Positions 6,792-8,304 of a stretch of 8,304 nt of DNA are shown here, piece by piece. Position 1 is the first letter of the stretch. Each line of letters opens with the position of its first letter. Position numbers and translations under genes: made by a program. The notes under the pieces were generated by a model. The model was not told the DNA's origin, did not search any database, and saw only the letters and a list, made by a program, of their open reading frames with translations. The stretch comes from Alphaproteobacteria bacterium (lineage in GTDB: Bacteria; Pseudomonadota; Alphaproteobacteria; Micavibrionales; Micavibrionaceae), in the NCBI GenBank assembly GCA_023301785.1, contig JALZUF010000242.1, forward strand, positions 1-8,304, written 5' to 3'.

Positions 6792-6820
6792 TCTATATTT
6801 TTGTAAATCCATTTTAGCAA
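6792..6820 (-). promoter_or_regulatory. Candidate promoter of the fused E1 gene
   Basis: On the - strand TTGCTA (6815-6820) and TATAGA (6792-6797) are separated by exactly 17 bp. Each matches 4 of 6 consensus bases. The start site would fall near 6785, leaving a leader of about 19 nt before the ATG at 6766. Only a purine-rich aaagaa serves as a weak ribosome-binding site. Confidence 0.3.
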
Positions 6821-6843
6821 GATCGAGGTGTAGAAACTATATT
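6814..6843 (+). promoter_or_regulatory. Candidate promoter of the MscS-zntB operon
   Basis: TTAGCA (6814-6819) and TATATT (6838-6843) are separated by 18 bp, matching 4 of 6 and 5 of 6 consensus bases. Its -35 box covers nearly the same bases as the -35 of the opposing E1 promoter, so the two could exclude each other. The region is very AT-rich, so this is weak evidence. Confidence 0.25.
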
Positions 6844-6899
6844 TTAAAAATTAAAATCAATCTTTGGTGTTCTTATTGTAAATAAGATATGATTTTTTC

Positions 6900-7874
6900 A
6901 TGAAAAATATATGGATGCGCATTTTGAAACCTAGAGGCCCATGGGCAAAGGGCTTAGTTTTACTCTCTCTCGCTATCTTTTTATGGATTTGGACCAATGG
7001 GCACTTTGAAATAATTCAGCAATATCTGGATACTGAAAGATTCACACTGACCCTTGGGGAAAGCAAGATTACCCTTTATGCAGCTGTGAAGGCATTATTT
7101 TTTATTGTAATTATCTTTTGGATTGCCGCAACGGTCTCTGATTTTTCAGATAAACGCATTTCAAAAATGACAAGCATTCGCGTTGCAAACAGATCACTTA
7201 TTCAAAAAATACTTCAAATTGGCATCTACTTTTTCTCATTTATTATCACGATGAATGTTTTGGGCATTAACCTTACCAGCTTGACTGTGTTAAGTGGTGC
7301 TATTGGTATTGGTTTGGGTTTTGGTTTACAAAAAATCACTTCTAATTTTGTGAGTGGTATTATTTTGCTTATGGAGAGGTCTCTTGAGATTGGTGATCTA
7401 ATTGAACTAGAAGATGGTACAGTTGGTTATGTTCGAAAATCATCATCACGTGCCACCTTGATTGAGACTATTGATGGTAAAGAAGTGCTGGTTCCGAATG
7501 AAGAATTTATCATTAAACAAGTAACGAATTGGACATTAAGTGACCCAAGCGCCCGCGTCACCATTAATTTTGGCGTGTCATATACATCTGATATTGAAAA
7601 GGCACGTGACCTTGTTTTAGCCGCAACAACAGCTCACGAGAGAACCTTAAAAGACCCTGCCCCTGCTTGCCACTTAGATAATTTTGGTGACAGTTCTGTT
7701 GATTTTATTCTTTATTTTTGGATACAGGATATTAACGCAGGATTTCGTAATATTAAAAGTGAAATCATGTTTGATATTTGGAATAGGTTTAAAGAAAACG
7801 ATATTGAAATCCCGTTCCCACAACGTGACCTGCATATTAAAACCCCAGAAGACCTCATGAAAGCCGTCAAATAA
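6900..7874 (+). CDS. MscS-family small-conductance mechanosensitive channel
   Basis: This is a 324-residue inner-membrane channel that would open under membrane tension to release solutes on osmotic downshock. Three hydrophobic segments are seen at about 17-32, 58-79 and 101-120. The pore-lining third helix of MscS follows at about 125-157, with the Gly/Ala-rich GAIGIGLGFGLQKITSNFVSG (133-153) so typical of the family. The cytoplasmic beta domain follows: GDLIELEDGTVGYV at 165-178, DGKEVLVPNEEF at 192-203 and VTNWT at 208-212. The alpha/beta C-terminal domain runs to the end. Length is close to compact MscS proteins (E. coli MscS has 286 residues). The start at 6900 has no clear Shine-Dalgarno; an in-frame ATG at 6915 is a possible alternative. 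The stop TAA shares its last A with the start of the next gene, so translation is likely coupled. Confidence 0.93.
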   Translation: MKNIWMRILKPRGPWAKGLVLLSLAIFLWIWTNGHFEIIQQYLDTERFTLTLGESKITLYAAVKALFFIVIIFWIAATVSDFSDKRISKMTSIRVANRSLIQKILQIGIYFFSFIITMNVLGINLTSLTVLSGAIGIGLGFGLQKITSNFVSGIILLMERSLEIGDLIELEDGTVGYVRKSSSRATLIETIDGKEVLVPNEEFIIKQVTNWTLSDPSARVTINFGVSYTSDIEKARDLVLAATTAHERTLKDPAPACHLDNFGDSSVDFILYFWIQDINAGFRNIKSEIMFDIWNRFKENDIEIPFPQRDLHIKTPEDLMKAVK

Positions 7875-8304
7875 TGGAAGATGAAAGAAAAATATTTCAT
7901 GCACATAGCATCGAAGGCAATGGTAAAGGCATTAGATTGGAAGGAGATGAAATTTCTCCCGCCCTTAAAAGCGACACTCTGGCATGGGTTCATTTAAATG
8001 GAAACTTGCCTGAAACACGGGCATGGCTTGAAAAAGAAGTAGATTACTTAGATAATATTATCTTAGATGCCTTGCTGGCAGAAGAAACACGCCCGCGTGT
8101 TATGGAGTTCGATAATGGCGCACTTCTTATCTTACGCGGCGTTAATTTAAACAAGGATTCACAACCTGAAGACATGATATCAATTCGTCTTTGGATTGAT
8201 GGTAGTCGAATTATTACGGTTGGTCGTCGCCCATTGAAGGCTGTGAAAGATCTGCAAGAACTATTAGCTAACGGCAAAGGCCCTAAAAATTCTGGTGATT
8301 TTCT
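7874..8304 (+). CDS. zntB: ZntB-like CorA-superfamily zinc transporter, N-terminal part (runs off the window)
   Basis: An open frame of 143 complete codons continues past the window end. It matches the cytoplasmic N-terminal domain of ZntB: LAWVHLNGN at 36-44, the strongly typical EETRPRV at 70-76, LILRGVNLN at 85-93, and MISIRLWID at 101-109 followed by GRRPLKAV. ZntB is a pentameric inner-membrane CorA-type protein that carries zinc. The C-terminal membrane helices with the GxN signature lie outside the window, so transport cannot be checked here. The ATG at 7874 overlaps the stop of the MscS gene by one base (TAATG). No strong Shine-Dalgarno is seen, which fits translational coupling. ZntB is preferred over CorA because of the RPR and RGVNLN motifs. 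Confidence 0.85.
   Translation, partial: MEDERKIFHAHSIEGNGKGIRLEGDEISPALKSDTLAWVHLNGNLPETRAWLEKEVDYLDNIILDALLAEETRPRVMEFDNGALLILRGVNLNKDSQPEDMISIRLWIDGSRIITVGRRPLKAVKDLQELLANGKGPKNSGDF

Noticed and set aside
6767..6820. Extended E1 start at a TTG codon
   Set aside because: It has no Shine-Dalgarno, the extra 18 residues look like translated AT-rich intergenic DNA, and the region carries the candidate promoter.

Overview
The window reads as ordinary chromosome of a low-to-moderate GC Gram-negative bacterium, most likely an alphaproteobacterium. Supporting points are a tRNA with an encoded CCA end, a RimK/M14-deacylase pair, a single-chain fused E1 dehydrogenase, a ZntB-type transporter and a type-I-secreted RTX protease. 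Taxonomic placement is an inference from gene content, not a measured result.

Layout: (1) 1-76, a CAT-anticodon tRNA on the + strand. (2) 105-2408 on the - strand, a 767-residue RTX metalloprotease of the serralysin type that converges on the tRNA. It has an unusual HExxHxxGxxD zinc motif and a duplicated 144-residue-period RTX module. (3) 2409-2630, an AT-rich divergent intergenic region with a candidate promoter and a small palindrome for the protease. It also holds a 13-bp near copy of the tRNA 3' end (2545-2557), in the same orientation as the tRNA. (4) 2631-4568 on the + strand, a tight two-gene operon: rimK (ATP-grasp glutamate ligase) and an AstE/aspartoacylase-family M14-like zinc hydrolase, 3 bp apart. 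(5) 4571-6766 on the - strand, a fused alpha/beta thiamine-diphosphate E1 dehydrogenase whose stop codon lies 2 bp from the hydrolase stop. (6) 6767-6899, a divergent promoter region. (7) 6900-8304 on the + strand, an MscS-family mechanosensitive channel whose stop codon overlaps the start codon of a zntB-like gene that runs off the window end.

Functionally there are three themes: secretion of a calcium-binding protease, a probable 'ligase plus hydrolase' pair acting on peptide or amino-acid amide bonds, and ion/osmotic homeostasis at the inner membrane (MscS plus ZntB). The dehydrogenase is metabolic and has no E2 or E3 partner here. No type I secretion genes are present, so the protease must use an exporter encoded elsewhere.

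The observations most worth checking are the possible tRNA-targeted insertion that may have brought in the protease gene, the Asp in place of the third zinc-binding His, and the writer/eraser-like pairing of RimK with an M14-type hydrolase. I see no CRISPR array, transposase, integrase, rRNA or convincing intrinsic terminator.
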